Positions 44,771-54,702 of a DNA stretch of 64,000 bases are shown here, one piece after another. This stretch comes from Aquabacterium humicola (GTDB lineage: Bacteria > Pseudomonadota > Gammaproteobacteria > Burkholderiales > Burkholderiaceae_C). The number at the start of each line of letters is the position of its first letter. Position 1 is the first letter of the stretch. The notes under the pieces are model-generated. The model had not been told where the DNA came from. It worked only from the letters and a program-made list of their open reading frames with translations, and made no database searches. Location of the stretch: positions 1,922,001-1,986,000 of the forward strand of contig NZ_JARGNB010000001.1 in NCBI RefSeq assembly GCF_030167915.1, read 5' to 3'. Made by a program: the position numbers and the translations under genes.

Positions 44771-44802
44771 GCGGCATCGCTGCCGCTCGAATCGAGCCCC
44801 GC

Positions 44803-45207
44803 TTAGATGCGGCGGCGCTTCTGGGGGCGGCAACCGTTGTGCGGCACCGGCGTCACGTCGCTGATCGAGTTGATGCGGATACCCAGCGCGGCGAGCGCAC
44901 GCACCGACGACTCGCGACCCGGGCCGGGGCCCTTGATCTTGACGTCGAGGTTCTTGATGCCCTGTTCCTGCGCGGCGCGGCCAGCCACTTCGGCCGCCAC
45001 CTGCGCCGCGAACGGCGTCGACTTGCGCGAGCCCTTGAAGCCCTGGCCGCCCGACGAGGCCCAGGCGAGCGAGCTGCCCTGGCGATCGGTGATCGTGATG
45101 ATGGTGTTGTTGAACGAGGCGTGCACGTGAGCGATGCCGTCCGCAACGTTCTTGCGGATCTTCTTGCTCACGCGGCGCGCCGCGGTATTGGCAGGTGCTT
45201 TGGCCAT
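44803..45207 (-). CDS. rpsK: 30S ribosomal protein S11
   Basis: This is S11, 134 residues, at the platform of the small subunit near the mRNA exit. Conserved parts are [43 protein letters not shown] and the end CRPQKRRRI. The alanine/lysine-rich N-terminus is a few residues longer than in E. coli (129). It follows rpsM by 27 bases in the alpha operon. Confidence 0.98.
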   Translation of the reverse strand: MAKAPANTAARRVSKKIRKNVADGIAHVHASFNNTIITITDRQGSSLAWASSGGQGFKGSRKSTPFAAQVAAEVAGRAAQEQGIKNLDVKIKGPGPGRESSVRALAALGIRINSISDVTPVPHNGCRPQKRRRI

Positions 45208-45234
45208 GTCGTTTCTCGATCAATCCTGGGTGGC

Positions 45235-45600
45235 TTACTTCTTCAGCGCGGCGGCACCCTTGCGCGGACCCTTGCGGGTGCGGGCATTGGTGCGGGTGCG
45301 CTGGCCGCGCAGCGGCAGGCCACGGCGATGCCGCAGGCCGCGGTAGCAGCCGAGGTCCATCAAGCGCTTGATGTTCATCGACAGTTCGCGGCGCAGGTCG
45401 CCTTCGATCGTCAGCTTGCCCACCTCTTCGCGGATGCGCTCGAGGTCGGAGTCGGTGAGATCCTTGATCTTCTTGGAGTAGGCGATGCCCACCGTCTCGC
45501 AGATCTTCTGCGCGGTCGTCCGGCCGATGCCGTAGATCGAAGTCAGGCCGATCTCAGCGTGCTTGTGCGGCGGAATGTTGATGCCAGCAATGCGTGCCAT
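45235..45600 (-). CDS. rpsM: 30S ribosomal protein S13
   Basis: This is S13, 121 residues (E. coli 118), in the head of the small subunit where it contacts the P-site tRNA and L5. It opens with [21 protein letters not shown], has the [11 protein letters not shown] helix-turn, and closes with the basic [15 protein letters not shown] tail that touches tRNA. It is the first gene of the alpha group and lies 17 bases after rpmJ. Confidence 0.98.
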   Translation of the reverse strand: MARIAGINIPPHKHAEIGLTSIYGIGRTTAQKICETVGIAYSKKIKDLTDSDLERIREEVGKLTIEGDLRRELSMNIKRLMDLGCYRGLRHRRGLPLRGQRTRTNARTRKGPRKGAAALKK

Positions 45601-45617
45601 GTTCTGAACCTCTTATC

Positions 45618-45731
45618 TCAACCTTGACGCTGCTTGTGGCGCGGATCAGTGCAGATCACACGCACCACACCCTTGCGGCGGATGATCTTGCAGTTGCGGC
45701 ACATCTTCTTGACCGATGCAGAGACTTTCAT
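45618..45731 (-). CDS. rpmJ: 50S ribosomal protein L36
   Basis: This is L36, only 37 residues, below the usual size limit for gene callers. The minus strand reads [20 protein letters not shown] at its start and [11 protein letters not shown] at its end. The zinc ribbon residues Cys11, Cys14, Cys27 and His32 are all present, so it is the C-plus, zinc-binding type. It lies between infA and rpsM, its standard place at the end of the spc operon. Confidence 0.97.
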   Translation of the reverse strand: MKVSASVKKMCRNCKIIRRKGVVRVICTDPRHKQRQG

Positions 45732-45750
45732 CGTCTTCTCCTTCAAGCAC

Positions 45751-45969
45751 TCACTTCGCGCGGAACACGATGCGAGCGCGACTCAAATCGTAGGGCGTCA
45801 GTTCGACCGTCACCTTGTCGCCCGGCAGGATGCGGATGTAATGCATGCGCATCTTTCCCGAGATGTGACCGAGCACCACGTGCCCGTTCTCCAGCTTCAC
45901 GCGAAAGGTGGCATTGGGAAGATTCTCGAGAATCTCACCCTGCATCTGGATGACGTCGTCCTTGGACAT
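45751..45969 (-). CDS. infA: Translation initiation factor IF-1
   Basis: This 72-residue IF-1 is an OB-fold protein that blocks the ribosomal A site during initiation. The start [20 protein letters not shown] and the segment [22 protein letters not shown] are characteristic, and the length equals that of E. coli IF-1. It sits three bases after secY and 19 before rpmJ. IF-1 genes in this position are common in betaproteobacteria, whereas E. coli has infA elsewhere. Confidence 0.97.
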   Translation of the reverse strand: MSKDDVIQMQGEILENLPNATFRVKLENGHVVLGHISGKMRMHYIRILPGDKVTVELTPYDLSRARIVFRAK

Positions 45970-45972
45970 CTC

Positions 45973-47283
45973 TCAGCTTGCCTTGAAATTGGCTTTCTTC
46001 AAAAGCGACTCGTACTGCTGGCTCATCACGTACGACTGCACCTGCGCCCAGAAGTCCATCGTGACGACCACGATGATCAACAGGGAGGTGCCGCCGAAGT
46101 AGAACGGCACGTTGTACTTCAGCACCAGGAACTCCGGCAGCAGGCACACGCCGGTGATGTAGATCGCGCCGGCCAGCGTCAGCCGGGACAGGATCTTGTC
46201 GATATGACGAGCCGTCTGTTCTCCCGGGCGGATGCCCGGGATGAACGCGCCGCTCTTCTTCAGGTTGTCCGCGGTCTCGCGGCTGTTGAAGACGAGCGCC
46301 GTGTAGAAGAAGCAGAAGAACACGATCATCGCCGCGTACAGGAGCACGTAGATCGGCTGCCCTGGCGACAGTGCTGCCGAGATGTCCTTCAGCCAGCGCA
46401 GGCCGTCGCCGGTCGCGAACCACCCGACGATGGTCGCGGGCAGCAGGATGATCGACGACGCGAAGATCGGCGGGATCACGCCCGACATGTTCAGCTTCAG
46501 CGGCAGGTGCGACGACTGGCCCCCGTAGACCTTGTTGCCGACCTGGCGCTTGGCGTAGTTCACCAGGATCTTGCGTTGGCCGCGCTCGACGAACACCACC
46601 GCGAAGGTCACCAGCACGACCAGCGTGACGATGAACAGTGCGGCGATCGGACCCATCGCGCCGGTACGCACCAGCTCGAACAGCCCGCCGATGGCGCCCG
46701 GCAGACCCGCCGCGATACCGCCGAAGATCAGGATCGAGATGCCGTTGCCGAGGCCGCGCTCGGTGATCTGCTCGCCCAGCCACATCAGGAACATCGTGCC
46801 GGCCGTCAGGCTCACCACCGACGTGATGCGGAAGCCGAACCCCGGCGAGATCACCAGGCCCTGCGAACCTTCGAGCGCCAGTGCGATGCCCAGCGACTGG
46901 AAGATCGCCAGACCCAGCGTGCCGTACCGCGTGTACTGCGTGATCTTGCGACGCCCGGACTCGCCTTCCTTCTTCAGCGCTTCCAGCGTCGGGATCACGT
47001 AGGTCATCAACTGCATGATGATCGACGCGGAGATGTACGGCATGATGCCCAACGCGAACACCGTGAAGCGCGACAGCGCCCCGCCGGAGAACATGTTGAA
47101 CAGGTTCAGGATGCCGCCCTGCTGGCTGTTGAACAGCTGCTGCATCTGGTTGGGGTCGATGCCCGGCACCGGGATGTGCGCCCCGACGCGGTAAACCACC
47201 AACGCGAGCAGCAAGAAGACAAGCCGGCGACGCAGGTCGCCGAACTTGCCGCTCTTGGCCAGCTGGTTTGCCGAAGTTGCCAA
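45973..47283 (-). CDS. secY: Protein translocase subunit SecY
   Basis: This 436-residue SecY is the channel of the Sec translocon. Ten membrane helices can be followed. The first is in [21 protein letters not shown] with the conserved start of the family, and the plug region [15 protein letters not shown] comes next. The cytoplasmic loops for SecA and ribosome binding ([16 protein letters not shown] and [15 protein letters not shown]) are intact. It lies between rplO and infA in the spc operon. Confidence 0.98.
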   Translation of the reverse strand: MATSANQLAKSGKFGDLRRRLVFLLLALVVYRVGAHIPVPGIDPNQMQQLFNSQQGGILNLFNMFSGGALSRFTVFALGIMPYISASIIMQLMTYVIPTLEALKKEGESGRRKITQYTRYGTLGLAIFQSLGIALALEGSQGLVISPGFGFRITSVVSLTAGTMFLMWLGEQITERGLGNGISILIFGGIAAGLPGAIGGLFELVRTGAMGPIAALFIVTLVVLVTFAVVFVERGQRKILVNYAKRQVGNKVYGGQSSHLPLKLNMSGVIPPIFASSIILLPATIVGWFATGDGLRWLKDISAALSPGQPIYVLLYAAMIVFFCFFYTALVFNSRETADNLKKSGAFIPGIRPGEQTARHIDKILSRLTLAGAIYITGVCLLPEFLVLKYNVPFYFGGTSLLIIVVVTMDFWAQVQSYVMSQQYESLLKKANFKAS

Positions 47284-47312
47284 CGTGAATGCCTACGCTC
47301 GAGGGGCCGCGA

Positions 47313-47744
47313 TCAGGCCAGGCTGCCGCCGGCGGCTTCGATCGCCGCCTTGGCACCGGCGGTCGCGCCGAGGCCCTTGAGGCTGACCTTGCGCGACAGC
47401 TCGCCCGACTTGATGACCTTGACGTGACGGATCAGCTCGCCGACCAGGCCGGCAGCCTTCAGCGTCAGCAGGTCCACGTCGTCCTTGTCCAGGCGCTGCA
47501 GATCGGCGAGGGTGATCTCGCCGTTGAACTTCAGCTGGCGCGACTTGAAGCCGCGCTTGGGCAGGCGACGCTGCAGCGGCATCTGGCCGCCTTCGAAGCC
47601 GACCTTGTGGTAGCCACCGGCGCGCGAGTGCTGACCGTTGTGGCCGCGGCCCGCGGTCTTGCCCAGGCCCGAGCCCATGCCACGACCGACGCGGCGCTTG
47701 GCATGCTTGGCGCCCGTGGCGGGCTTGATGGTGTTGAGTTGCAT
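47313..47744 (-). CDS. rplO: 50S ribosomal protein L15
   Basis: This is L15, 143 residues. The glycine- and arginine-rich N-terminus ([21 protein letters not shown]) is the extended RNA-binding arm, followed by [18 protein letters not shown] and the globular C-terminal domain. It joins late in large-subunit assembly. It lies between rpmD and secY with short gaps of 26 and 29 bases. Confidence 0.98.
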   Translation of the reverse strand: MQLNTIKPATGAKHAKRRVGRGMGSGLGKTAGRGHNGQHSRAGGYHKVGFEGGQMPLQRRLPKRGFKSRQLKFNGEITLADLQRLDKDDVDLLTLKAAGLVGELIRHVKVIKSGELSRKVSLKGLGATAGAKAAIEAAGGSLA

Positions 47745-47770
47745 GGTTGACTGTCCTCGGTGCGCCGTGC

Positions 47771-47953
47771 TTACAGCACCTGCACCAGGTAAGCGACCTT
47801 GTTGATCATGCCGCGCACCGCCGGCGTGTCTTCGAGCACGCGCTGGCTGTTGAGCTGGCGCAGGCCGAGGCCGCGAACGGTGTCGCGGTGCGACTGCTTG
47901 CAGCCGATGGGGCTGCGAACCAGCTTGACCGTGAGGGTTTTCTTGTCCGACAT
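47771..47953 (-). CDS. rpmD: 50S ribosomal protein L30
   Basis: This is L30, 60 residues, with the family pattern [21 protein letters not shown] and [21 protein letters not shown]. It is a small RNA-binding protein found in a subset of bacteria. It is placed normally between rpsE and rplO. Confidence 0.97.
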   Translation of the reverse strand: MSDKKTLTVKLVRSPIGCKQSHRDTVRGLGLRQLNSQRVLEDTPAVRGMINKVAYLVQVL

Positions 47954-47977
47954 GGGAATGCTCCGTCGCTGCGTCGA

Positions 47978-48496
47978 TCAGTTGAAGATCTCTTCAACCG
48001 TCTTGCCGCGCTTGGCCGCCACTTCAGCGGCGGTGGTCGAGCGCTTCAGCGCGTCCAGCGTGGCCCGAACCATGTTGTACGGGTTGCTCGAGCCGAGGCT
48101 CTTGGCGACGATGTCCGTGACACCCATCACCTCGAACACTGCGCGCATCGGGCCGCCGGCAATGATGCCGGTACCGGCCGGCGCGGGCGCCAGCAGGACC
48201 TTGGCCGCACCGTGCTCGCCGCGCACGTTGTGGTGCACGGTGCCGTTGCGCAGCTGCACCTTGAACATGTTGCGGCGTGCGCCTTCCATGGCCTTCTGCA
48301 CCGACACCGGCACTTCCTTGGCCTTGCCCTTGCCCATGCCGATGCGGCCGTCGCCGTCACCGACGACGGTCAGCGCCGCGAAGCTCAGCGTGCGACCACC
48401 CTTGACGACCTTGGTGACGCGGTTGACCGCGATCATCTTTTCCTTCAGGCCGTCGTCGTTGCCTTCGGTCTGGGCGCGAGGTTGAAACTTTGCCAT
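47978..48496 (-). CDS. rpsE: 30S ribosomal protein S5
   Basis: This is S5, 172 residues (E. coli 167), important for decoding accuracy at the mRNA entry. Visible features are the loop [21 protein letters not shown], then [14 protein letters not shown], and the C-terminal fold with [16 protein letters not shown]. The N-terminal arm is slightly extended ([20 protein letters not shown]). The spectinomycin-contact loop (KVVKGG) looks wild type. Confidence 0.98.
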   Translation of the reverse strand: MAKFQPRAQTEGNDDGLKEKMIAVNRVTKVVKGGRTLSFAALTVVGDGDGRIGMGKGKAKEVPVSVQKAMEGARRNMFKVQLRNGTVHHNVRGEHGAAKVLLAPAPAGTGIIAGGPMRAVFEVMGVTDIVAKSLGSSNPYNMVRATLDALKRSTTAAEVAAKRGKTVEEIFN

Positions 48497-48508
48497 TTGC
48501 TTAAGTCC

Positions 48509-48871
48509 TTAGAACTGCAGGCCGGCTTCGCGAGCGGCCTCGGCCAGCGCCTTGACGCGGCCGTGGTAGGCAAAGCCCGAACGGTCGAACGCGACCTTCT
48601 CGACGCCGGCGGCCTTGGCCTTCTCGGCGATGCGCTTGCCGACCAGCGCGGCGGCGGCCGTGTTGCCACCCTTGTCCTTGCCGATCTGCTCGCGCACTTC
48701 CTTCTCGGCGGTCGACGCCGAGGCCAGGATGCGCTGGCCGTCGTCGGAGACGACGCTGGCGTAGATGTGCAGGTTGGAACGGAAGACCGTCAGGCGAACC
48801 GCACCCTGGATCGCGATCCGGGCACGGGTCTGGCGGGAGCGACGCAGGCGCTGTTCTTTCTTCGTCAGCAT
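48509..48871 (-). CDS. rplR: 50S ribosomal protein L18
   Basis: This is L18, 120 residues, one of the three proteins that bind 5S rRNA together with L5 and L25. It opens with [21 protein letters not shown] and has [18 protein letters not shown] and [21 protein letters not shown]. It lies between rplF and rpsE with gaps of 10 and 12 bases. Confidence 0.98.
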   Translation of the reverse strand: MLTKKEQRLRRSRQTRARIAIQGAVRLTVFRSNLHIYASVVSDDGQRILASASTAEKEVREQIGKDKGGNTAAAALVGKRIAEKAKAAGVEKVAFDRSGFAYHGRVKALAEAAREAGLQF

Positions 48872-48881
48872 GTTCGGCTCC

Positions 48882-49415
48882 TTACTTCTTCTTCGTTTCC
48901 TTCAGCACCACGCGCTCGTCGGCGTAGCGGATGCCCTTGCCCTTGTAGGGCTCGGGCGGACGGATCGCGCGCACTTCGGCAGCCACCTGGCCGACGGCCT
49001 GGCGGTCTGCACCCTTGATCAGGATCTCGGTCTGCGTCGGGCACTCGACCTTGATGCCGGCGGGCATCTCCTTGGCCACCGGGTGCGAGAACCCGATCTG
49101 CAGGTTCAGCTTGGTGCCTTGCGCCTGGGCCCGGAAGCCCACGCCGACCAGGTTCAGCTTCTTCTCGAAGCCCTTGCTGACGCCGTTGACCATGTTGTTG
49201 ACGAGCGCACGCATCGTGCCGCTCATCGCGTTGGCTTCGACGCTGTCGTTGGCCGGAGCCATCTTCAGCACCGCGCCATCCTTCTGCACCGTGACCAGGG
49301 GGTTGGTCGCACGCGTCAGCGTGCCGTTAGCACCCTTGACGGTGATCTGGTCGGCCGTGACCTGGACGTCCACGCCTTGCGGGACGTTGATCGGCATCTT
49401 TCCTACGCGGGACAT
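48882..49415 (-). CDS. rplF: 50S ribosomal protein L6
   Basis: This is L6, 177 residues, the same as E. coli. Two similar RNA-binding folds are present; the second ends in [18 protein letters not shown], the strongest signature of the family. L6 is near the factor-binding centre and the sarcin-ricin loop. It follows rpsH by 15 bases in the spc operon. Confidence 0.98.
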   Translation of the reverse strand: MSRVGKMPINVPQGVDVQVTADQITVKGANGTLTRATNPLVTVQKDGAVLKMAPANDSVEANAMSGTMRALVNNMVNGVSKGFEKKLNLVGVGFRAQAQGTKLNLQIGFSHPVAKEMPAGIKVECPTQTEILIKGADRQAVGQVAAEVRAIRPPEPYKGKGIRYADERVVLKETKKK

Positions 49416-49430
49416 TGTCGTCTCTCCTCG

Positions 49431-49826
49431 TCAGGCCACGTAGCAAAGCACTTCGCCGCCGACACCGGTCTGGCGCGCCTTGCGATCCGTCATCACGCCC
49501 TTGGGGGTCGTGACGATGGCGACGCCGAGGCCGTTCATCACTTGCGGGATCGCGTCGCGTCCCTTGTAGATGCGCAGGCCGGGGCGGCTGACACGCTCGA
49601 TGCGCTCGATCACCGGGCGACCGGCGTAGTACTTCAGCGCGATCTCGAGCTCGCTCTTGGCGCCCTCGGTCTTGACGGCGAAACCGTCGATGTAGCCCTC
49701 GTCCTTCAGGACCTGGGCAATCGCCACCTTCAGCTTCGACGACGGCATCACGACGACCGCCTTCTCGATCATCTGCGCGTTGCGGATGCGCGTCAGCATG
49801 TCGGCGATGGGATCACTCATGCTCAT
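49431..49826 (-). CDS. rpsH: 30S ribosomal protein S8
   Basis: This is S8, 131 residues, a primary binder of 16S rRNA helix 21 and, in E. coli, the repressor of the spc operon. It opens with [19 protein letters not shown] and ends with the conserved [20 protein letters not shown] and GEVLCYVA. If S8 represses its operon here too, its target should lie in the rplX-rplE region upstream. Confidence 0.98.
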   Translation of the reverse strand: MSMSDPIADMLTRIRNAQMIEKAVVVMPSSKLKVAIAQVLKDEGYIDGFAVKTEGAKSELEIALKYYAGRPVIERIERVSRPGLRIYKGRDAIPQVMNGLGVAIVTTPKGVMTDRKARQTGVGGEVLCYVA

Positions 49827-49853
49827 TGTGTATCTCCTTCGGGCCGCCGCTGA

Positions 49854-50159
49854 TTACCAGCTGGCCTTGACCACGCCCGGGATGTCGCCCTTGAAGGCGA
49901 GCTCGCGGATCTTGCTGCGGCCGAGGCCGAACTTGCGGAACGTGCCGCGCGGACGACCGGTCAGCTCGCAACGATTGCGCAGACGGGTCGGGTTGGAATT
50001 GCGCGGCAGCTTCTGCAGCTCCAGGCGGGCCAGGTAGCGCTCTTCGTCGGACTTCGACGCGTCGTTGGCGACGGCCTTCAGCTCGGCGTGCTTCTTCGAG
50101 AACTTGGCGACCAGCTTCTCGCGCTTGGCTTCGCGCTGCTTCAGGGACAGTTTGGCCAT
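49854..50159 (-). CDS. rpsN: 30S ribosomal protein S14
   Basis: This is S14, 101 residues, in the head of the small subunit. It is the long, zinc-free (C-minus) type: the CxxC pairs of the short form are absent, and the family end [21 protein letters not shown] is present. It lies between rplE and rpsH. Confidence 0.98.
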   Translation of the reverse strand: MAKLSLKQREAKREKLVAKFSKKHAELKAVANDASKSDEERYLARLELQKLPRNSNPTRLRNRCELTGRPRGTFRKFGLGRSKIRELAFKGDIPGVVKASW

Positions 50160-50169
50160 GGTTGCGCCT

Positions 50170-50709
50170 TTAGTTCTTGAACGGGAAGCGGAAGGCAGCG
50201 AGCAGCGCCTTGCACTCGTCGTCGGTCTTCGCGGTGGTCGTGAAGCTGATGTTCAGACCGCGGATCGCGTCGATCTTGTCGTACTCGATCTCGGGGAAGA
50301 TGATCTGTTCCTTGACGCCGACGTTGTAGTTGCCGCGGCCGTCGAACGAACGGCCCGAGATGCCGCGGAAGTCGCGCACGCGCGGCAGCGCGATCGTCAC
50401 GAAGCGGTCCAGGAATTCGTACATCTGGACGCCGCGCAGCGTGACCATGCAGCCGATCGGCAGGTTCTCGCGGATCTTGAAGCCGGCGATCGCCTTGCGC
50501 GACTTGGTGATCACGGGCTTCTGGCCAGCGATCTTCGTCAGGTCGCCGACGGCGTGATCCATCACCTTCTTGTCGGCGACAGCTTCGCTGACACCCATGT
50601 TGAGCGTGATCTTCGTCAGGCGAGGCACTTGCATCACCGACTGGTAGCCGAACTTCTTGACGAGGTCCGGCACGATCTTCTCGCGGTAAATCTCTTGCAG
50701 ACGAGCCAT
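50170..50709 (-). CDS. rplE: 50S ribosomal protein L5
   Basis: This is L5, 179 residues, the same length as in E. coli. It binds 5S rRNA and forms the bridge to S13 in the small subunit. Conserved parts are [41 protein letters not shown], and [20 protein letters not shown]. It is followed ten bases later by rpsN. Confidence 0.98.
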   Translation of the reverse strand: MARLQEIYREKIVPDLVKKFGYQSVMQVPRLTKITLNMGVSEAVADKKVMDHAVGDLTKIAGQKPVITKSRKAIAGFKIRENLPIGCMVTLRGVQMYEFLDRFVTIALPRVRDFRGISGRSFDGRGNYNVGVKEQIIFPEIEYDKIDAIRGLNISFTTTAKTDDECKALLAAFRFPFKN

Positions 50710-50718
50710 GTCGACCTC

Positions 50719-51036
50719 TTACGCCTTGATCTCTTCGCCGCTGGACTTGTAGACGCGCACACGCTTGCCGTCAGCCAGGGTCTTGACACCCACGCGATCG
50801 GCCTTGCCGGTGGCGGCATTGAAGATCGCGACGTTGGATTGGTTGATCGGCATCGTCTTGTCGACCACGCCGCCGGTCGTGCCCTTCATCGGGTTCGGCT
50901 TGACGTGCTTCTTCACCACGTTGATGCCTTCGACGACGACATGGTCCTCGTCGACGCGCAGCGACACCGTGCCGCGCTTGCCCTTGTCGCGGCCGGTCAA
51001 CACGATGACCTGGTCGCCCTTGCGAATCTTGTTCAT
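50719..51036 (-). CDS. rplX: 50S ribosomal protein L24
   Basis: This is L24, 105 residues, read from the ATG at 51036; a longer open frame upstream overlaps rplN and is not real. The KOW motif ([21 protein letters not shown]) is at the start. L24 is one of two proteins that begin large-subunit assembly. It lies 23 bases after rplN. Confidence 0.97.
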   Translation of the reverse strand: MNKIRKGDQVIVLTGRDKGKRGTVSLRVDEDHVVVEGINVVKKHVKPNPMKGTTGGVVDKTMPINQSNVAIFNAATGKADRVGVKTLADGKRVRVYKSSGEEIKA

Positions 51037-51059
51037 GGCCTGTCCTTCGATCTGGGCGC

Positions 51060-51428
51060 TTACAGCACTTCCGGCGCCAGCGACACGATCTTCATGAAGC
51101 GCTCGGTACGCAGTTCGCGCGTGACCGGGCCGAAGATGCGGGTGCCGATCGGCTCGAGCTTGGCGTTGAGCAGCACGGCGGCGTTGCCGTCGAACTTGAC
51201 GAGCGAGCCATCCTGGCGGCGCACGCCCTTGGCGGTGCGCACGACGACGGCCGAGTAGATCTCGCCCTTCTTGACGCGCCCGCGCGGCGCAGCTTCCTTG
51301 ATCGACACCTTGATGATGTCGCCGATGCCGGCATAACGGCGCTTGGAGCCGCCCAGCACCTTGATGCACATGACGGACTTCGCGCCCGTGTTGTCGGCCA
51401 CGTCGAGCCGCGATTGCATTTGGATCAT
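51060..51428 (-). CDS. rplN: 50S ribosomal protein L14
   Basis: This is L14, 122 residues, starting [20 protein letters not shown] at 51428; a longer frame to 51515 is not supported. It lies at the subunit interface and contacts the small subunit. [20 protein letters not shown] and [16 protein letters not shown] are typical. It is the first gene of the spc operon and is preceded by a credible promoter at 51581-51610 with a leader of about 145 bases. Confidence 0.98.
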   Translation of the reverse strand: MIQMQSRLDVADNTGAKSVMCIKVLGGSKRRYAGIGDIIKVSIKEAAPRGRVKKGEIYSAVVVRTAKGVRRQDGSLVKFDGNAAVLLNAKLEPIGTRIFGPVTRELRTERFMKIVSLAPEVL

Positions 51429-51489
51429 TAGATGTCCCCAACTTGTCCCGTCGCACAGCCCATGGGCGATGCATCGGTCAGTCTTGGGC

Positions 51490-51509
51490 CCGTCAGCACC
51501 TCCTGACGG
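51490..51509. repeat. Hairpin in the rplN leader
   Basis: CCGTCAG and CTGACGG form a perfect 7-base stem with a 6-base loop in the untranslated leader between the predicted spc promoter and rplN. It may take part in leader control, but no T-run follows. Confidence 0.4.
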
Positions 51510-51580
51510 AGACACTGCTTGGGCGGATCCATCGACCGTCTCGAACGAACGTACGAGGCCGGTCGACGGCGAAGCTGCGG

Positions 51581-51610
51581 ATTATGCGGGCTTTCTCGCC
51601 CGCGCGTCAA
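51581..51610 (-). promoter_or_regulatory. Predicted spc operon promoter
   Basis: On the minus strand TTGACG (51605-51610) and CATAAT (51581-51586) are separated by 18 bases, each matching five of six sigma-70 consensus positions. The spacer contains GCGGGC-GAGAAA-GCCCGC, a 6-base hairpin. The -35 box begins four bases after the peroxiredoxin stop codon, so the promoter separates the S10 group from the rplN group. Confidence 0.7.
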
Positions 51611-51613
51611 GCG

Positions 51614-52129
51614 TCAGGCGCGAAGGGCCTTCGCCTGCGCGAGCATCGTGTCGGCGTCGCTGACCTCGAACTTGCCGGGCCCCTCGACGTTGAGGCTCTT
51701 GACGACCCCGTCCTTCACGAGCATCGAGTAGCGCGCCGAGCGCAGGCCCATGCCCTTGGCCGTCAGGTCCAGCGTGAGGCCGGTGGCCTTCGCGAAGTCG
51801 GCGCTGCCGTCGGCCATCATGCGCACCTTGCCGCCCGCATGCTGGTCGCGGCCCCAGGCGCCCATCACGAACGCGTCGTTGACGGATACGCACCAGATCT
51901 CGTCGACGCCGGCGGCCTTCAGCTCGTCGACCTTGGCGACGTAACCCGGCACGTGCTTGGCGGAGCAGGTCGGCGTGAACGCGCCGGGCAGACCGAAGAT
52001 CGCGACAGTCTTGCCGGCGCTCTCCTTCTGGATGTCGAAGCTGTTCGGTCCGACCGAGCAACCGTTGCCCTCGACCTCGATGAACTCGTTGAGCGTGCCT
52101 GCGGGCAGCTTGTCGCCAACCTTGATCAT
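51614..52129 (-). CDS. Peroxiredoxin, Prx5 type
   Basis: This 171-residue thiol peroxidase belongs to the AhpC/TSA-related Prx5 family. The active site reads FGLPGAFTPTCSAKHVPGYV with peroxidatic Cys55. Other cysteines are Cys24 and the one in EIWCVSVNDAF. The length is close to bacterial Prx5 proteins without a fused glutaredoxin. It reduces hydrogen peroxide and organic hydroperoxides, probably with glutathione/glutaredoxin or thioredoxin. Its position between rpsQ and rplN, where these genes normally adjoin, is unusual. It is on the same strand and may be partly read from the S10 operon. The 111-base gap before it has two hairpins. Confidence 0.93.
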   Translation of the reverse strand: MIKVGDKLPAGTLNEFIEVEGNGCSVGPNSFDIQKESAGKTVAIFGLPGAFTPTCSAKHVPGYVAKVDELKAAGVDEIWCVSVNDAFVMGAWGRDQHAGGKVRMMADGSADFAKATGLTLDLTAKGMGLRSARYSMLVKDGVVKSLNVEGPGKFEVSDADTMLAQAKALRA

Positions 52130-52163
52130 GCGGTTCTCCTCGTCTTGGGAATCAGGAATGTGA

Positions 52164-52201
52164 AACGGCCGGGCGCCGAGTATTCCAGCGTTCCGGCCGT
52201 T
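52164..52201. repeat. Inverted repeat between rpsQ and peroxiredoxin gene
   Basis: AACGGCCGG (52164-52172) and CCGGCCGTT (52193-52201) form a perfect 9-base stem with a 20-base loop. On the minus strand it ends in GTTTCAC. It follows rpsQ and may partially terminate the S10 transcript or act as an operator for the peroxiredoxin gene. Confidence 0.45.
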
Positions 52202-52208
52202 CCAGGCG

Positions 52209-52228
52209 GACGGGGCGGATGCCCCGTC
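52209..52228. repeat. GC hairpin after rpsQ
   Basis: GACGGGGC-GGAT-GCCCCGTC makes a perfect 8-base stem with a four-base loop, 13 bases after the rpsQ stop codon on the minus strand. There is no T-run, so it is at most a weak terminator or 3' stabiliser for the S10 operon transcript. Confidence 0.5.
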
Positions 52229-52240
52229 TCGCGCGTAGGC

Positions 52241-52522
52241 TTAGACGATCTGCGCCTTCTGGAGCAGCTTCGTGACGACCCACGACTTGGTCTTGCTGAT
52301 CGGACGGCCTTCGGCGATCTCGACCAGGTCGCCCAGGTGGTACTCGCCCTTCTCGTCATGCGCGTGGTACTTGCGCGAACGGCCGACGATCTTGCCGTAC
52401 AGCTCGTGCGTGACGCGGCGCTCGACGAGCACGGTCACCGTCTTGGCACGCTTGTCGCTGACGACGCGGCCGATCAGCGTGCGGGTGTTCTTCACCGGCG
52501 TCTGGACTTGGGCTTCGCTCAC
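52241..52522 (-). CDS. rpsQ: 30S ribosomal protein S17
   Basis: This is S17, 93 residues (E. coli 84), an OB-fold primary binder of 16S r[24 protein letters not shown] and the segment [21 protein letters not shown] are diagnostic. The N-terminus is extended by about eight residues. Its start overlaps the rpmC stop (ATGA). It is the last ribosomal gene of the S10 group here. Confidence 0.98.
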   Translation of the reverse strand: MSEAQVQTPVKNTRTLIGRVVSDKRAKTVTVLVERRVTHELYGKIVGRSRKYHAHDEKGEYHLGDLVEIAEGRPISKTKSWVVTKLLQKAQIV

Positions 52523-52722
52523 TTCGCGGCTCCCTTCTTCTTCTCGGCCAGGATGGTCTTGGCGCGGGCGATGTCACGGCGGGTCGACTTCAGCGTGGCA
52601 GTATTGCCCAGCTGCTGCGTGCCCTTCTGCATGCGCAGTCCGAAGTGGGCCTTGAGCAGGTCGGTGACCTCCTTCTCGAGGCCCGCGACGTCCTTGGCGC
52701 GCAGATCAGTTGCTTTGCTCAT
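52519..52722 (-). CDS. rpmC: 50S ribosomal protein L29
   Basis: This is L29, 67 residues, a two-helix protein near the exit tunnel that contributes to the docking site of trigger factor and SRP. It contains [20 protein letters not shown] and the typical [13 protein letters not shown] (family RRxIARxxT). It is coupled to rpsQ by a four-base overlap. Confidence 0.97.
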   Translation of the reverse strand: MSKATDLRAKDVAGLEKEVTDLLKAHFGLRMQKGTQQLGNTATLKSTRRDIARAKTILAEKKKGAAK

Positions 52723-52736
52723 GGTGTGTCTCCGGG

Positions 52737-53153
52737 TCAGGCGCCGACCTGGCGCGTGACGAAGGTGCAGCGCAGCGGCAGCTTGGCAGCGGCCAGCGTG
52801 AACGCTTCGCGCGCCAGTTCCTCGGGCACGCCGTTCAGTTCGTACAGCACCTTGCCCGGCTGGATTTCGGCGACGTAGTACTCGGGGTTGCCCTTGCCGT
52901 TACCCATCCGCACTTCGGCCGGCTTCTGCGAGATCGGCTTGTCCGGGAAGATGCGGATGAAGATGCGGCCGCCCCGCTTGATGTGACGCGAGATCGCGCG
53001 GCGAGCCGCCTCGATCTGGCGCGCGGTGATGCGGCCGCGCTCGGTGGCCTTGAGGCCGAAGTCGCCGAACGACACGGCGGCACCGCGCGTGGCGATGCCG
53101 GTGTTGCGGCCCTTCTGTTCCTTGCGGAACTTGCGACGTGCTGGTTGCAGCAT
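52737..53153 (-). CDS. rplP: 50S ribosomal protein L16
   Basis: This is L16, 138 residues, at the A-site tRNA elbow of the large subunit. It opens with [20 protein letters not shown] and has [21 protein letters not shown] and [21 protein letters not shown]. The arginine of the PAEVRMG loop, hydroxylated in some bacteria, is present. It lies between rpsC and rpmC. Confidence 0.98.
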   Translation of the reverse strand: MLQPARRKFRKEQKGRNTGIATRGAAVSFGDFGLKATERGRITARQIEAARRAISRHIKRGGRIFIRIFPDKPISQKPAEVRMGNGKGNPEYYVAEIQPGKVLYELNGVPEELAREAFTLAAAKLPLRCTFVTRQVGA

Positions 53154-53165
53154 GTTCTGTTCTCC

Positions 53166-54062
<897 letters not shown>

Positions 54063-54077
54063 GGTCTTCCTTGCCTG

Positions 54078-54407
54078 TCAGTTGCCGACGGTGACGAAGA
54101 TGTGGCAGGTCGGCTTGCTAATGCGGTTGCCTCGACCCTTCGCACGAGCGGAGAAACGCTTCAGCGTCGCACCCTGCTCGACGTAGATCGACTTGACCTT
54201 CAGTTCGTCGATGTCGGCGCCGTCGTTGTGCTCGGCGTTCGCGATCGCCGACTCCAGCGCCTTCTTGACGATGCCGGCGGCCTTCTTCTGCGTGAAGGCG
54301 AGGATGTTCAGCGCCTGGTCGACCTTCTTGCCGCGGATCAGGTCCGCAACGAGGCGGCCCTTGTCGACAGACAGGCGCACACCGCGGACGATTGCTTTGG
54401 TTTCCAT
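54078..54407 (-). CDS. rplV: 50S ribosomal protein L22
   Basis: This is L22, 109 residues (E. coli 110). It lines the nascent chain tunnel with an extended beta hairpin ([20 protein letters not shown]), where macrolide resistance changes occur; none is evident. It opens with [20 protein letters not shown]. It lies between rpsS and rpsC. Confidence 0.98.
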   Translation of the reverse strand: METKAIVRGVRLSVDKGRLVADLIRGKKVDQALNILAFTQKKAAGIVKKALESAIANAEHNDGADIDELKVKSIYVEQGATLKRFSARAKGRGNRISKPTCHIFVTVGN

Positions 54408-54417
54408 CGTCGGCCCC

Positions 54418-54693
54418 TTACTTCTTCGCCTTCTTGTCCGCCGGGTGACCCTTGAACGTGCGGGTCATGGCGAACTCGCCGAGCTTGTGGCCGACCATCT
54501 GGTCGGTCACGTACACGGGGACGTGTTGCTTGCCGTTGTGCACCGCGATCGTCAGGCCGATGAAATCGGGCAGGATCGTCGAGCGGCGCGACCAGGTCTT
54601 GATCGGCTTCTTGTCCTTGATGGACACGGCCTTGTCGACCTTGGCCATCAGGTGGTGGTCCACGAAGGGACCCTTCTTGAGTGAGCGTGCCAT
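54418..54693 (-). CDS. rpsS: 30S ribosomal protein S19
   Basis: This is S19, 91 residues, in the head of the small subunit with S13. [20 protein letters not shown], then [20 protein letters not shown] and the [20 protein letters not shown] segment are standard. It lies nine bases after rplB. Confidence 0.98.
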   Translation of the reverse strand: MARSLKKGPFVDHHLMAKVDKAVSIKDKKPIKTWSRRSTILPDFIGLTIAVHNGKQHVPVYVTDQMVGHKLGEFAMTRTFKGHPADKKAKK

Positions 54694-54702
54694 GGTGGAC
54701 CC

